Under the pieces are notes generated by a model that made no database searches, was not told where the DNA came from, and was given only the letters and a program-made list of their open reading frames with translations. From Halogranum gelatinilyticum (GTDB lineage Archaea > Halobacteriota > Halobacteria > Halobacteriales > Haloferacaceae), in assembly GCF_900103715.1 (NCBI RefSeq), contig NZ_FNHL01000002.1:310001-374000 (forward strand): a DNA stretch of 64,000 nt, written 5' to 3'. This document shows, in pieces, positions 42,901 to 51,764 of the stretch; within the stretch, counting starts at the first letter, position 1; each line of letters begins with the position of its first letter. The position numbers were made by a program, and so were the translations under genes.

Positions 42901-43584
42901 TCACTGGCCTCCGAAGACCGAGCCGAAGTCCGCGAGCGACGCCAGGACGTACTCCGGGCGGTACTCGCCGGGGTCGGTCTCGCCGTCACGGGGACACCAG
43001 GCGACGTCGAGACCCGCGCCCTGTGCTCCGGCGACGTCGTGTTCCAACGAGTCGCCGACGTACAGCGACCCGGCGGCGTCGACGCCGAGGTCGGCGACGG
43101 CGCGGTCGAACGGGTCCGCGTGCGGCTTTCGCCGCGCCATGTCGCCCGCAAAGACGACGGTGTCGAAGGCGTCGGCGAGACCGAGCGCCTCGAGTTTCAC
43201 CGACTGGCGGTATTCGGGACCGTTGGTCACGAGACCGACGGCTCCCTCGTCGCGAGCGCGTTCGAGGGCGTCGGCCGCGCCGGGGCGGAACCCAACCCGC
43301 GAGAAGTCGACGGTCGACAGGAAGCCGTCTGCGAGGGCGGCGGCGTCGACACGCTGGCGGCCGTACTGCGCGGCGACCTTGGTGAACCCCGCGGCCAGAT
43401 GCTCGGCGTGTCGCTCCTCGTCGGCCGGAGGGGAGCCGTCGAGGGCGTTCCAGAGGTCGCTCGGCTCGCCGAAGGGGTCGATACCGGCCCGCTCGAACGA
43501 GCCGAAGTAGATGGTCTCGGCGTCCTGTTCGTGCTGACAGAGGGTGCCATCGAGGTCGAACAGGACGGCGTCGAAGACGGTCAC
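42901..43584 (-). CDS. HAD-family hydrolase
   Basis: The 227-residue protein begins at GTG 43584 with VFDAVLFDLDGTLCQHE (motif I DxDGT), then GLVTNGPEYRQSVKLE (motif II/III) and YVGDSLEHDVAGAQGAGLDVAW (motif IV), as in N-terminal phosphoglycolate-phosphatase-like HAD hydrolases. It removes a phosphate from a small molecule; the substrate is open. It is followed after 3 bases by the phosphotransferase gene, so a phosphorylation/dephosphorylation pair is possible. Confidence 0.87.
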   Translation of the reverse strand: MTVFDAVLFDLDGTLCQHEQDAETIYFGSFERAGIDPFGEPSDLWNALDGSPPADEERHAEHLAAGFTKVAAQYGRQRVDAAALADGFLSTVDFSRVGFRPGAADALERARDEGAVGLVTNGPEYRQSVKLEALGLADAFDTVVFAGDMARRKPHADPFDRAVADLGVDAAGSLYVGDSLEHDVAGAQGAGLDVAWCPRDGETDPGEYRPEYVLASLADFGSVFGGQ

Positions 43585-43674
43585 AGACGCGCTAGGGGTG
43601 GGAGAGAGAAAAGGGGCGTGGGGGATTCGCTCCACGGTCGTCGCTGCCGCTCGTCGGTGTGAGGAATCAGAAAG

Positions 43675-43749
43675 TGGGTTGGGGCGGATTCGAACCGCCG
43701 GCCTGCTCCGTGTGAAGGAGCCGTCATAACCTGGCTAGACCACCAACCC
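43675..43749 (-). tRNA. tRNA-Val (anticodon CAC)
   Basis: On the minus strand the sequence folds as a cloverleaf: acceptor GGGTTGG/CCAACCC with discriminator A, D arm GTC...GAC, anticodon stem GCTCC/GGAGC with loop TTCACAC (CAC reads the Val codon GUG), and T arm GGCGG-TTCGAAT-CCGCC. It is 75 bases long, has no intron and does not encode the CCA end. Confidence 0.95.
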
Positions 43750-43798
43750 AGGTACCAAAAGATACCCGAGTTCGACACTTAAGGGTTACCTTGTCGCG

Positions 43799-44053
43799 TC
43801 ACTCCGCCGGCGACGTCCCGCGATACTCGTCGATGCGACCCTTGGCACCTTTCAGTGCGTGCTTCCCCCTGCTGGGAGCCTGTCGGAGTTCCTTCTGGAC
43901 TTTCTCCAGACGCTTCGGCTCCGGCTGCGTCTCGCGACCGGCGGCCGTGCGGGCGCGGTCGGCGACGGGCGCGAGTTCCTCGGAGATGCCCGCCCGGAGA
44001 TGCGACCCGGCGCGCTTCAGGTAGTACCATGCATCGCTAAAGTGGCGGTTCAT
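43799..44053 (-). CDS. Small helical hypothetical protein, haloarchaeal DUF7553-like
   Basis: The 84-residue protein begins MNRHFSDAWYYLKRAGSHLRAG and continues with a long charged amphipathic helix region (ELAPVADRARTAAGRET, EPKRLEKVQKELRQAPSR). It resembles a family of small haloarchaeal proteins that share the NxHFxDAxYYLKRA start; no function is known to me. A TATA-like box lies 25 bases before the ATG and two DtxR/IdeR-type boxes lie further upstream, so iron or manganese may control it. Confidence 0.72.
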   Translation of the reverse strand: MNRHFSDAWYYLKRAGSHLRAGISEELAPVADRARTAAGRETQPEPKRLEKVQKELRQAPSRGKHALKGAKGRIDEYRGTSPAE

Positions 44054-44075
44054 AGCTGTTCATAGGCCGAGAACG

Positions 44076-44083
44076 GATATATC
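44076..44083 (-). promoter_or_regulatory. TATA-like box of the 43799-44053 gene
   Basis: GATATATC is centred about 26 bases upstream of the minus-strand ATG at 44053, right for a leaderless transcript. Confidence 0.55.
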
Positions 44084-44116
44084 GCTTACGTCAGAATAAC
44101 ACGCACGCAGATATTT

Positions 44117-44130
44117 TTAGGCAAACCTAA
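44117..44130. promoter_or_regulatory. DtxR/IdeR-like box A
   Basis: TTAGGCAAACCTAA is a near-palindrome matching the TTAGGNNNNCCTAA core of operators bound by DtxR/IdeR-type metal-dependent regulators. It lies 64-77 bases upstream of the ATG at 44053. Confidence 0.6.
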
Positions 44131-44152
44131 ATCGACACGTTTATGGAGTAGA

Positions 44153-44166
44153 TTAGGCTAACCTAA
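44153..44166. promoter_or_regulatory. DtxR/IdeR-like box B
   Basis: TTAGGCTAACCTAA matches the IdeR/DtxR operator half-sites more closely than box A; centres are 36 bases apart. No plus-strand gene starts downstream, so both boxes are most simply linked to the minus-strand gene at 43799-44053. A 13-base dyad ACACGC-A-GCGTGT follows at 44178-44190. Confidence 0.6.
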
Positions 44167-44269
44167 AACACGGTGTGACACGCAGCGTGTGCACCGCGTC
44201 TGTTCCCTCCCGTTCGACCGTGGGCATCATCTCGGTCCAAACGGGACCATCTCTCTGTCCCCTGAACGG

Positions 44270-44803
44270 TCAGTAGCTCGGCGTGTCCTCGCGCTCGCCG
44301 TCGCGCTTGTTGACGAGTCGCGCGAAGGTGAACAGGGCGTCCGAGAGCCGGTTGAGGTAGGTGATGGCGTGTTCGTTGACCGCCTCGTCGGCGGCGAGAC
44401 CGACCGCCCGACGCTCGGCGCGGCGCGACACCGCCCGTGCGTGGTGGAGCTTCGCCCCCGCCTCGCTGCCGCCGGGGAGGATGAACGACCGCAACGGGTC
44501 GAGTTCCTCGTCGGCCTCGTCGATCCAGTCCTCTAACTCCTCGACGTGTTCCGCCGTTATCTGCGGATCGTCCTTCTCGGGGTTCGGGTTCGCGAAGTCC
44601 GCCTGGATGATGTGTAGGCGGTTCTGGACGCCGACGAGCTTCTCGTCGATGTCGTCGTAGCCGGTCGGCCGGACCGTCCCGACGAGCGCGTTCACCTCGT
44701 CGACGGTGCCGTAGGCTTCGATACGCGAGCTGGTCTTCGAGACGCGGGTCATGTCGCGGAGGTCGGTCAGTCCCTCGTCGCCCCGGCCGGTGTAGATCTT
44801 CAT
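44270..44803 (-). CDS. pduO: Cob(I)yrinic acid a,c-diamide adenosyltransferase (PduO type)
   Basis: The 177-residue protein starts KIYTGRGDEGLTDL and has the PduO-type markers ValAspGluValAsn near residue 35 (YGTVDEVNALVG), FILPGGSEAGAKLHHARAVSRRAERR (about 108-133, read in parts) and a C-terminal LNRLSDALFTFAR. It transfers an adenosyl group from ATP to cobalt of corrinoids, giving coenzyme B12 forms. It overlaps the glutaredoxin-like gene upstream by 4 bases, so the two are co-translated. Confidence 0.93.
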   Translation of the reverse strand: MKIYTGRGDEGLTDLRDMTRVSKTSSRIEAYGTVDEVNALVGTVRPTGYDDIDEKLVGVQNRLHIIQADFANPNPEKDDPQITAEHVEELEDWIDEADEELDPLRSFILPGGSEAGAKLHHARAVSRRAERRAVGLAADEAVNEHAITYLNRLSDALFTFARLVNKRDGEREDTPSY

Positions 44804-45039
44804 GCGAGGCTCGCGTCGACGTATTCGAGGATCTTCTCGCTCTCGGCCATGGTCACGCCTCGCTCGTCGTCGATGAGGACGGGCACGCCGCGCTGGCCGC
44901 TGACTCGCTTGACCTCGTCGCGCTTCGAGTGCAACGCCTCGACCCAGACGGTCTCGTACTCGATTCCGTTGTCTTCGAGGGCGTCGTGCACCTTCTCACA
45001 GAAGGGACAGCCGTCGAGCGCGTAGAGCGTAATCGACAT
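44800..45039 (-). CDS. Glutaredoxin-like protein
   Basis: The 79-residue protein begins SITLYALDGCPFCEKVHDALE with a CxxC active site (Cys11, Cys14), followed by GVPVLIDDERG (cis-Pro) and a C-terminal helix, the glutaredoxin/GST N-terminal fold. Halophilic archaea use gamma-glutamylcysteine, so the reductant is uncertain. It overlaps pduO by 4 bases; a thiol-redox protein beside the cobalamin adenosyltransferase might help reduce the corrinoid, but that is inference. Confidence 0.85.
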   Translation of the reverse strand: MSITLYALDGCPFCEKVHDALEDNGIEYETVWVEALHSKRDEVKRVSGQRGVPVLIDDERGVTMAESEKILEYVDASLA

Positions 45040-45143
45040 ACGCCTGCGTTAGCACGCCCGAGGCAAGTAGCTTCGCCTGCCGGTGAGGACGTGTGGAACG
45101 TGGGAGACGTATAGCGGCACGGCCCGACCGGCCACCGACCGTC

Positions 45144-46181
45144 TCAGAGTTCGACGAGGACCTTCACGGCCTCCCGTTCGTCCATCGCCCGGTAGCCCTC
45201 CGGAACGCCGTCGAGGTCGACCGTCTTCGTGAATACCGGCGAAGGGTCGAGCGTCCCCTGGAGCACGTCGGCCATCAGCTCCTCGGCGTACGCGCGGACC
45301 GGCGCGACGCCACCCCGGAGCGAGACGTTCTTGCCGAAGAAGGAGAACACGTCCAGTCCACCGTCCAAGCCGTGTGGGACGCCGACGTAGCCGACGGTCC
45401 CGCCGGGCCGTGCGATGCCGGCCGCGGTCTCCATCGCCGACGCCGCACCGACACATTCGAGCACGTGGTTGACGCCGCCGTTCGTCAGCTCCGTCACGCG
45501 CTCGATGGCCGCATCGCCGCGTTCGGTCACGAGGTCCGTCGCGCCGAACTCCTCGGCGATCTCCAATCTGTCTTCGTGGTGTCCCAGCGCAATGATGCGT
45601 TCGGCACCGAGCCGTCGAGCCGCGAGGACGCCGCAGAGTCCGACCGCGCCGTCGCCGACGACTGCACAGGTCGACCCGGCCTCGACACCCGCGTTGATGG
45701 CCGCGTGGTGGCCCGTCCCCATCACGTCGGTCAGGGGAAGCAGTGCCTGCAGGACCTCCTCGTCGTCGGCGTAGCGGTCGGGGACCCGCACGAGCGTCCC
45801 GTCGGCCTGGGTACACCGGATGTACTCGCCCTGACAGCCGCCGTTGTCGCCGCCCCACGAGTCACCGTTCACACACGACGTGTGCAGTCCCTTCCGGCAG
45901 AACTCACAGGAGCCACAGCTGATGACGAACGGCGCGAAGACGCGGTCGCCGGGTTCGACCGAGCGGACGTCCTCGCCGACCTCCTCGACGATGCCCATCG
46001 GCTCGTGGCCGACGCCCGAGGGAGCCTCACGGTCGCTGTCGCCGCGGTAGAACCAGAGATCAGACCCACAGATCGCGGTGTGTGTCACACGGACGATGGC
46101 GTCGTCGGGCGAACTCAACTCGGGTTTGGAGACCGACTCGACACGGATGTCTTCCGGGCCGTGATAGACTGCTGCGCGCAT
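45144..46181 (-). CDS. Zinc-dependent alcohol dehydrogenase (MDR)
   Basis: The 345-residue protein has the catalytic-zinc motif CGSDLWFYRG and GHEPMGIVEEVG, the four-Cys structural-zinc loop (CGSCEFCRKGLHTSC, about 90-104) and the coenzyme motif VVGDGAVGLCGV near 170. It oxidises an alcohol or polyol with NAD(P). The start at ATG 46181 aligns with MRAAVYHGPEDIRVE, as in the glutathione-independent formaldehyde or threonine dehydrogenase group. Substrate unknown. Confidence 0.88.
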   Translation of the reverse strand: MRAAVYHGPEDIRVESVSKPELSSPDDAIVRVTHTAICGSDLWFYRGDSDREAPSGVGHEPMGIVEEVGEDVRSVEPGDRVFAPFVISCGSCEFCRKGLHTSCVNGDSWGGDNGGCQGEYIRCTQADGTLVRVPDRYADDEEVLQALLPLTDVMGTGHHAAINAGVEAGSTCAVVGDGAVGLCGVLAARRLGAERIIALGHHEDRLEIAEEFGATDLVTERGDAAIERVTELTNGGVNHVLECVGAASAMETAAGIARPGGTVGYVGVPHGLDGGLDVFSFFGKNVSLRGGVAPVRAYAEELMADVLQGTLDPSPVFTKTVDLDGVPEGYRAMDEREAVKVLVEL

Positions 46182-46500
46182 ACGTGGTGTGCCTCGGGCG
46201 ACAGTAAAAGCGTCGTGAACGGGGAGACGCCCGCCTGTTGTCCGGTGAGGGTGCCTGTGACTCCGGACTTCCTGTTTCGTTCAGTCAGGGGATTCAGTAT
46301 CGCCAGATGTGGTTTATTTACTGTGTGACGTGCCGACCGAGCACCGTCAGCATCCGACTCCACAGAGAGCGACGGCAGCCTCGACGATCCGACGGCACCG
46401 GCTGTGACTGTCCCTGTGGAGGTGTGGGTTGCGGGCAGTGAGCGTCATCGAAGCCCGCCGAATCAACATCTTCAACATACCCCACGCCGGATTCGGTAGT
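46182..46500. other. 319-bp intergenic region
   Basis: It lies between the divergent ADH and zinc-ribbon genes and must hold both promoters. A GTTTATTTAC block at 46311-46320 could be a TATA box, but no convincing small gene follows. An ATG at 46307 opens a 44-codon Cys-rich frame (GCDCPCGGVGC), which I do not accept as a gene. Confidence 0.5.
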
Positions 46501-46665
46501 ATGAGCCTGGAAATGGAACACAGCTGTCCCGAGTGTGGTGAGGCCACGGAGTTCTACCGCGCAGCGAGCACGACGGTCCACCTCGGCGAGAAGACGAAGT
46601 GGCGGTGCACCGAGTGCGACTACGGGTTCGTTCTCATCAACGACGAAGTCGACAGCTCGGCGTAA
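46501..46665 (+). CDS. Small zinc-ribbon protein, 54 residues
   Basis: The protein MSLEMEHSCPECGEATEFYR... has CPEC (9-12) and CTEC (about 36-39) pairs with a single ribbon between, and a short acidic tail. ATG 46501 is preceded by AT-rich sequence without a Shine-Dalgarno run. Many haloarchaea have such one-ribbon proteins of unknown role. Confidence 0.78.
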   Translation: MSLEMEHSCPECGEATEFYRAASTTVHLGEKTKWRCTECDYGFVLINDEVDSSA

Positions 46666-47032
46666 TCCCCCACTGCCGTTTCGGCGACCGACGAGTGACG
46701 TCTCTCCCCTCGTTGCTGTCTAGTCTCGGGTGTCGCTCCGTACTCTCTCTCTGTTCGTAATTCGTGATGTGACGAGCTTCTCCGTCAGGTTCGGTTGGTG
46801 TGACGAACGGCCCTGTCGGATTCGTGATGCCGTGACGAACTTCGTTGAGAGGCGTCTACGCCCGTGAACAGGCCCGTCTCACTCAGAGACTGTACCCCCA
46901 ACTGTTGCCAGACGCCACTATAAATCAGATATCGCGATACAGAACCGCCTGGTATGCGGGAGCCGACGATTACAGTGAAACCTGTCGCTCGAGGAGCAAA
47001 CGGACGAGAAAACGGAGAGAGTCGTCTACGAG
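46666..47032. other. 367-bp intergenic region with imperfect direct repeats
   Basis: No gene is accepted. TTCGTGATG(..)TGACGAGCTTC (46761-46780) recurs 60 bases on as TTCGTGATGCCGTGACGAACTTC (46821-46843), with a third partial GTGTGACGAAC between them. A TATA-like CTATAAATC sits at 46919-46927. The stretch may give a small RNA on the minus strand. Confidence 0.45.
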
Positions 47033-48451
47033 TCAGTCGTCGTCGAGCGCGTGCCACGAGAGCCGTGGGTTGCGCGCGGCACCCACTTGGTCGATGCGAC
47101 GCGCGGCCGTCTTGTTCGGCGCGTTCGCGAGGGTGTCGTCGTCCTCGCCGTGGGCGGCGTTGAACGCCGCGGCCAGGTCGTCGAGCGTCTCGCGGTTCTC
47201 GACTTCGGTTGGCTCGGTGAGCATCGCCTCGGGAACCATCTCGGGCCACTTCGTCGTCGGCGGGTGGACGCCGTAGTCTAGCATCCGCTTCGCGACGTCG
47301 GCGGCGTCCTGGTCACCTGCCGTGGCGGCGAACTCGTGGTGGTACGGACCGTAGGGAATGTCGTACTCGATCTGCGAGCCGAGGTAGTTGGCGTTGAGGA
47401 CGGCCTTCGCGCTGGCGTCGGCGAGGCCTTCGTCACCGAGGCGGGCGATGTACGCGTAGGCCTTCACGAGCACGAGCCAGTTGCCGTAGAAGCCGTGGAC
47501 CTTTCCAATCGAACGCTCGGGGTCGAACAGCTCGAACCCGCCGTCGTTTCGCCGGACCTGCGGACTCGGCAGGAACTCGGCGAGTTCGTCGACGACACCG
47601 ACCGGGCCGGCACCGGGACCACCGCCGCCGTGCGGGGTGGCGAACGTCTTGTGGACGTTGTAGTGCATGATGTCGAAGCCCATGTCGCCGGGGCGGGCAC
47701 GGCCCAAGAGCGCGTTGAGGTTCGCGCCGTCGTAGTAGAGCAGCCCGCCGACGTCGTGGACCATCTCGGCGATCTCGGTGATGTCGCGCTCGAACAGGCC
47801 GACCGTGTTCGGATTGGTCAGCATGAGCGCGGCAGTGTCCTCGCTGACGGCGGCTTCGAGCGCGTCGAGGTCGACGCGGCCGTCCTCACCCGAAGGGAGT
47901 TCGACCACGTCGTAGCCGGCCATCGCCGCGGTGGCGAAGTTGGTGCCGTGGGCACTGGCCGGGATGACCACCTCGCTACGGTCGTTACCGTTGGCCTCGT
48001 GGTAGGCCTTCGCGACGAGGATGCCCGTGAACTCACCGGCCGCGCCCGCGGGGGGCTGGAGCGTCACCGCGTCCATCCCACCGATGCGACCGAGATAGTC
48101 CTGCAGGTTGTAGAGCATCTTCAACGTGCCCTGCGTCGACCGCTCCGAGCGGTCGGGGTGGACGGCGGCGTTCGGGTCCGCGGCGACGTCCTCGGTGAAC
48201 TTCGGATTGTACTTCATCGTACAGCTTCCGAGGGGATACGGTCCCGTCTCGACGCCGTAGTTCATCTGCGAGAGCCGCGTGTAGTGGCGTGCGAGCTCCG
48301 GCTCCGAGAGTTCCGGCAGTTCGACCGAGTCGCGGGTCAGATCGTCGGGGAGCGGCGAGTCGTCGCCGCCGACATCGACCGCTGTGCTGTCCTTCTCCGA
48401 GAGGAGCGGTTCGTACTCCCCGTTCTGGGTGAATCGTGCTTGGTCGTACAT
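47033..48451 (-). CDS. gcvPB: Glycine dehydrogenase (P-protein) subunit 2
   Basis: The 472-residue protein is the PLP-binding half of the split P-protein: SCTMKYNPK (77-84), LQPPAGAAGEFTG (131-143), GLLYYDGANLNALLG and the PLP lysine 268 in NVHKTFATPHGGGGPGAG. With subunit 1 it decarboxylates glycine and passes the aminomethyl group to the H-protein. It follows gcvPA with no base between the two genes. It is the last gene of the operon. Confidence 0.96.
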   Translation of the reverse strand: MYDQARFTQNGEYEPLLSEKDSTAVDVGGDDSPLPDDLTRDSVELPELSEPELARHYTRLSQMNYGVETGPYPLGSCTMKYNPKFTEDVAADPNAAVHPDRSERSTQGTLKMLYNLQDYLGRIGGMDAVTLQPPAGAAGEFTGILVAKAYHEANGNDRSEVVIPASAHGTNFATAAMAGYDVVELPSGEDGRVDLDALEAAVSEDTAALMLTNPNTVGLFERDITEIAEMVHDVGGLLYYDGANLNALLGRARPGDMGFDIMHYNVHKTFATPHGGGGPGAGPVGVVDELAEFLPSPQVRRNDGGFELFDPERSIGKVHGFYGNWLVLVKAYAYIARLGDEGLADASAKAVLNANYLGSQIEYDIPYGPYHHEFAATAGDQDAADVAKRMLDYGVHPPTTKWPEMVPEAMLTEPTEVENRETLDDLAAAFNAAHGEDDDTLANAPNKTAARRIDQVGAARNPRLSWHALDDD

Positions 48452-49783
48452 TCAGGCCACCTCCTCCATCGCCGCGACGAGCGTGTCGATGCGGTCTCTG
48501 TTGACCTCCGTGACACACAGCTGAATCTCGTGTTCGCCGACGACGTGGACGGCGAAGCCCTCCGCCTCCAGATCTTCGGCGACGGCCGCCGCGGGCTGGT
48601 CAGTGTGGGCGACGAACTCGCGGAAGTGGTGTCGGTCGTGGACCGGTGCCTGCACGCCCGACACCTCGTCGAGGCGGGCGGCGAGTGTCTGCGCGTCGCG
48701 GACGCAGTCCTCGGCGAGGTCGACCAGTCCGTTGGGGCCGAGCGACGCCGCGTGGATGGCGGCGCGCAGCGCGACCCACGCCTGGTTCGTACAGATGTTA
48801 CTCGTCGCGCGCTCCTTGCGGATGTGCTGTTCGCGCGTCTGGAGCGTGAGCGTGTAGGCGCGGCGGTCGCTCATGTCCTCGCTGACGCCGACGAGCCGCC
48901 CCGGCACCTGCCGGAGGAACTCCTCTTTCGTCGCGAAGAGACCGAGCCCCATCCCGTAGCTCGCGGGCATCCCGAGCGCGCCGGCCTCGCCGACGACGAC
49001 GTCGGCACCGACGCTCGCGGGTTCCTGCAGGAGCGAGAGGGCGACGACGTCCGAGCCGAGACAGAACAGCGCGTCGTTGTCGTGGGCGAGCTCGCCGATC
49101 TCTTTCAGCCCTTCCTCGATGGTCCCCCGAACCGTCGGGTTCTCGGCGTAGACGAACACGGTGTCGTCGCCGACGAGGTCCGTGAGAGCCTCAAGGTCGA
49201 CGTTGCCGTCAGCCATCGGGTAGCTCTCGACCGCCAGGTCCGTCCCGTCGACGTAGTTCTCCAAGACGCCGCGCTTGCCCGCGCGGAGATACTCGGGCAC
49301 GAGGACGGTCGACCCCGAGGTCCGCCGGACACGGTTGGCGAGGCGTGCCGCCTCGGCGAGCCCCGTCGCCGCGTCGTACATCGAACAGTTAGCAATGGGT
49401 AAGCCAGTGAGTTCGACCAGCATCGACTGGTACTCAAAGAGCACCTGCAGGAAGCCCTGGGTGATCTCGGGCTGGTACTGCGTGTAGCTCGTGAGGAATT
49501 CGGATCGCAACGACAGATGGTCGACGATGGACGGGACGTAGTGACTGTAGTGGCCGCGGCCGAGGAACTCCGTCAGGTCGTCGTTCTTCGCGAACAGCCG
49601 CGACAGTTCGCCGCAGAGTTCGCGCTCGCCGCGCGATTCGATACCGAACTCGCCGGTGAACGCGACGTCGTCGGGGATGTCGAACAGCGCTTCCTCGCTG
49701 TCGACGCCGATAGCGTCGAGCATGGCGGCCGTCTCCTCGGATGTGTGGGGCGCGTACGGGCTGCCCCGTTCGTGGCGCGTCAT
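48452..49783 (-). CDS. gcvPA: Glycine dehydrogenase (P-protein) subunit 1
   Basis: The 443-residue protein begins with ...[18 protein letters not shown], has the subunit-1 segments [37 protein letters not shown] and [15 protein letters not shown], and a fold-type I aminotransferase frame lacking the PLP lysine. It pairs with GcvPB. Its ATG overlaps the gcvH stop (ATGA at 49780-49783) and its TGA is directly followed by the gcvPB ATG. Confidence 0.96.
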   Translation of the reverse strand: MTRHERGSPYAPHTSEETAAMLDAIGVDSEEALFDIPDDVAFTGEFGIESRGERELCGELSRLFAKNDDLTEFLGRGHYSHYVPSIVDHLSLRSEFLTSYTQYQPEITQGFLQVLFEYQSMLVELTGLPIANCSMYDAATGLAEAARLANRVRRTSGSTVLVPEYLRAGKRGVLENYVDGTDLAVESYPMADGNVDLEALTDLVGDDTVFVYAENPTVRGTIEEGLKEIGELAHDNDALFCLGSDVVALSLLQEPASVGADVVVGEAGALGMPASYGMGLGLFATKEEFLRQVPGRLVGVSEDMSDRRAYTLTLQTREQHIRKERATSNICTNQAWVALRAAIHAASLGPNGLVDLAEDCVRDAQTLAARLDEVSGVQAPVHDRHHFREFVAHTDQPAAAVAEDLEAEGFAVHVVGEHEIQLCVTEVNRDRIDTLVAAMEEVA

Positions 49784-50160
49784 TCGATCTGGTCGCGGTA
49801 CTCCTCGGGAGAGAGCAGGTCGTCGAACTCTCCGCGGTCACTCGGCTCGACTTCGAGCATCCAGCCCTCGCCGAAGGGGTCCTCGTTGACGAGTTCCGGC
49901 TGGTCGAACAGCGTCTCGTTGACGCCGACGACCTCGCCGGAGACCGGCGAGTAGAGGTCAGAGACGGCCTTGATGGACTCGACGACGCCGAACTCCTCGT
50001 CCTTCGTCACCTCGTCGCCCTCGCCGGGCAGTTCGACGAAGACGACGTCACCCAGTTCGTCCTGGGCGAAGTCGGTGATGCCGATCTTGACCGTGTCGTC
50101 GGTGCTCGTCCACTCGTGCGATTCCAGATACCGGAGGTCGTCAGGTACGTCGAAGCTCAT
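49780..50160 (-). CDS. gcvH: Glycine cleavage system H protein
   Basis: The 126-residue protein has the lipoyl-domain motif [20 protein letters not shown] with lipoylated Lys64. It shuttles the aminomethyl group between the P- and T-proteins. It overlaps gcvT by 4 bases upstream and gcvPA by 4 bases downstream. No lipoate-attachment gene lies in the window. Confidence 0.97.
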   Translation of the reverse strand: MSFDVPDDLRYLESHEWTSTDDTVKIGITDFAQDELGDVVFVELPGEGDEVTKDEEFGVVESIKAVSDLYSPVSGEVVGVNETLFDQPELVNEDPFGEGWMLEVEPSDRGEFDDLLSPEEYRDQIE

Positions 50161-51275
50161 TGGTTCAGAAAGGGGGTTTCGGTTACGTTCGCGCGCTTTT
50201 CTCGGCCGCGGACGACGACGTTCACGTCGGTTCCGGGCTCTGCGTACTCGACTGGGAGATAGCCGAGCGCGATCGGCTCTCCCAGCGTGGGACTCATCGT
50301 CCCGCTCGTGACGTGGCCGACCACGTCACCGTCTGCGTTCGTCAGGTCGTAGCCGTGGCGGGCGATACCGCGTTCGGCCAGTGTGATGCCGACGAAGGTC
50401 TCCTCGACGCCGTTCTCCTTGACTTCGGCCAGCGCGTCGCGGCCGACGAACTCGGTGTCGAGTTTGACGGTGAACGCGATGCCCGCCTCGTAGGGGTTCC
50501 GGGGCTCCGCCTCGGGGTCGAAGTCCTGTCCCGAGAGCAGGTAACCCATCTCGATACGGAGCGTGTCGCGCGCGCCCAGCCCACAGGGCTGGCAGTCGAA
50601 CGCGCTCCACACGTCCTCGGCGGCGTCCCACGGACAGAGGATCTCGAAGCCGTCCTCGCCGGTGTAACCGGTGCGGGCGACGAGACAGCGCGCCCCCTCG
50701 ATGTCGGCCCAGGTGGCCTGGAACTTCGAGAGCGCGAGCACGTCGTCGCTGGCATCACCGACAGCGTCGCCGACGAGATCCGGGGCGTCCGGGCCTTGCA
50801 CCGCAAACATCGCCCACTCGTCGGTGACGTTCGCGACGTCGGCGTCGAGTTCCCACTCGTCGCGGTAACTCGTCCACCGGTCGTACATCTCGGCGTCGTG
50901 GCCGGCGTTCGGGATGAAGAGGTAGGTCGGGTCGTCGTCGGCTGCGTGCTCGTCGTCGAGCGGCAGCCGGTAGACGACCGTGTCGTCGAGGATGGTCCCC
51001 TCGGCGTCCGTGATGGTCGAATACTGTGAGTCGCCAGGGTCGAGTCGCGTCACGTCGTTCGAGGTGAGCCGCTGCATCAGCGCGGTCGCGTCCGGCCCGG
51101 ACACCCGAATCTCGCTCATGTGCGAGACGTCGAAGATGCCCGCGGTATCGCGGACCGCGGCGTGTTCAGTCTTGATGGAGTCGAACTCCACCGGCATATC
51201 CCACCCACCGAACTCGGTGAACGTCGCCCCGCGACCGTCGTGTACTGCTCGCAACGGCGGCTTCCGAAGGGCCAT
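50157..51275 (-). CDS. gcvT: Glycine cleavage system T protein (aminomethyltransferase)
   Basis: The 372-residue protein starts with [21 protein letters not shown] and has [26 protein letters not shown] and a C-terminal [19 protein letters not shown]. It releases ammonia from the H-protein-bound aminomethyl group and gives methylene-tetrahydrofolate. It is the first gene of the gcvT-H-PA-PB operon; the 230 bases upstream separate it from a small plus-strand gene and carry its promoter. Confidence 0.96.
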   Translation of the reverse strand: MALRKPPLRAVHDGRGATFTEFGGWDMPVEFDSIKTEHAAVRDTAGIFDVSHMSEIRVSGPDATALMQRLTSNDVTRLDPGDSQYSTITDAEGTILDDTVVYRLPLDDEHAADDDPTYLFIPNAGHDAEMYDRWTSYRDEWELDADVANVTDEWAMFAVQGPDAPDLVGDAVGDASDDVLALSKFQATWADIEGARCLVARTGYTGEDGFEILCPWDAAEDVWSAFDCQPCGLGARDTLRIEMGYLLSGQDFDPEAEPRNPYEAGIAFTVKLDTEFVGRDALAEVKENGVEETFVGITLAERGIARHGYDLTNADGDVVGHVTSGTMSPTLGEPIALGYLPVEYAEPGTDVNVVVRGREKRANVTETPFLNQ

Positions 51276-51476
51276 GTTCTGACCTTGGGTCGGGGGAAGT
51301 AATGCTTTGGTATCTCGGCCGACTGCAACGACGCGGATATACAGATATGTGCATATTCCTCACTGAACAAACATGAGTCTGTGGCGTGTTCGTGCCAATT
51401 CTTGCGCTCTACAAACACGAACGCGCATACGTCGGGCTGGAGAGATTCATCCGCGAGACCTGTTCTCACACGTATC

Positions 51477-51484
51477 TTTAATAT
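51477..51484 (+). promoter_or_regulatory. TATA-like box before the 35-residue protein
   Basis: TTTAATAT is centred 27 bases before ATG 51507, exactly the leaderless spacing. Confidence 0.55.
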
Positions 51485-51506
51485 GCCCCGGACCGAAGTA
51501 TTTACT

Positions 51507-51614
51507 ATGATTGTAGCAAACTCTTCTGAGCCACGTGCCGACTTCGACGCAACCGCCGCCCGCCGCCGCACCGCGACGTTCGTCGAGATGACGCAGGCGA
51601 TGCGGCAGTTCTGA
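51507..51614 (+). CDS. Small protein, 35 residues
   Basis: The frame encodes MIVANSSEPRADFDATAARR followed by RTATFVEMTQAMRQF: acidic-to-basic and probably helical. Support comes from the well-placed TATA-like box and from a start that needs no leader. An in-frame ATG at 51483 overlaps the TATA box, so 51507 is preferred. It is 150 bases upstream of the EF-1 alpha gene on the same strand and may share its transcript. Function unknown. Confidence 0.5.
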   Translation: MIVANSSEPRADFDATAARRRTATFVEMTQAMRQF

Positions 51615-51764
51615 TTCCGACGCGAATCTCTCACTTCTCCGGACTATCGGCTGTCGACGACCCAGTGCGCCGTTGTCACGAACCGTGCTACCTGTTGGCG
51701 AGCGAACCGTTTTGTCCTCCCGCGACGTATCGTTTCTGATAGGCGCACCAGCGTCGTGATACTC

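Noticed and set aside
46307-46441. A 44-codon Cys-rich plus-strand ORF (GCDCPCGGVGC)
   Set aside because: Its ATG overlaps the only TATA-like block, and the composition fits reading through GC-rich intergenic DNA.
51276-51506. A glycine riboswitch upstream of gcvT
   Set aside because: I see no paired conserved purine-rich core of the bacterial glycine riboswitch; only promoter-like AT blocks and a short GTTCGTG/CACGAAC dyad are present.
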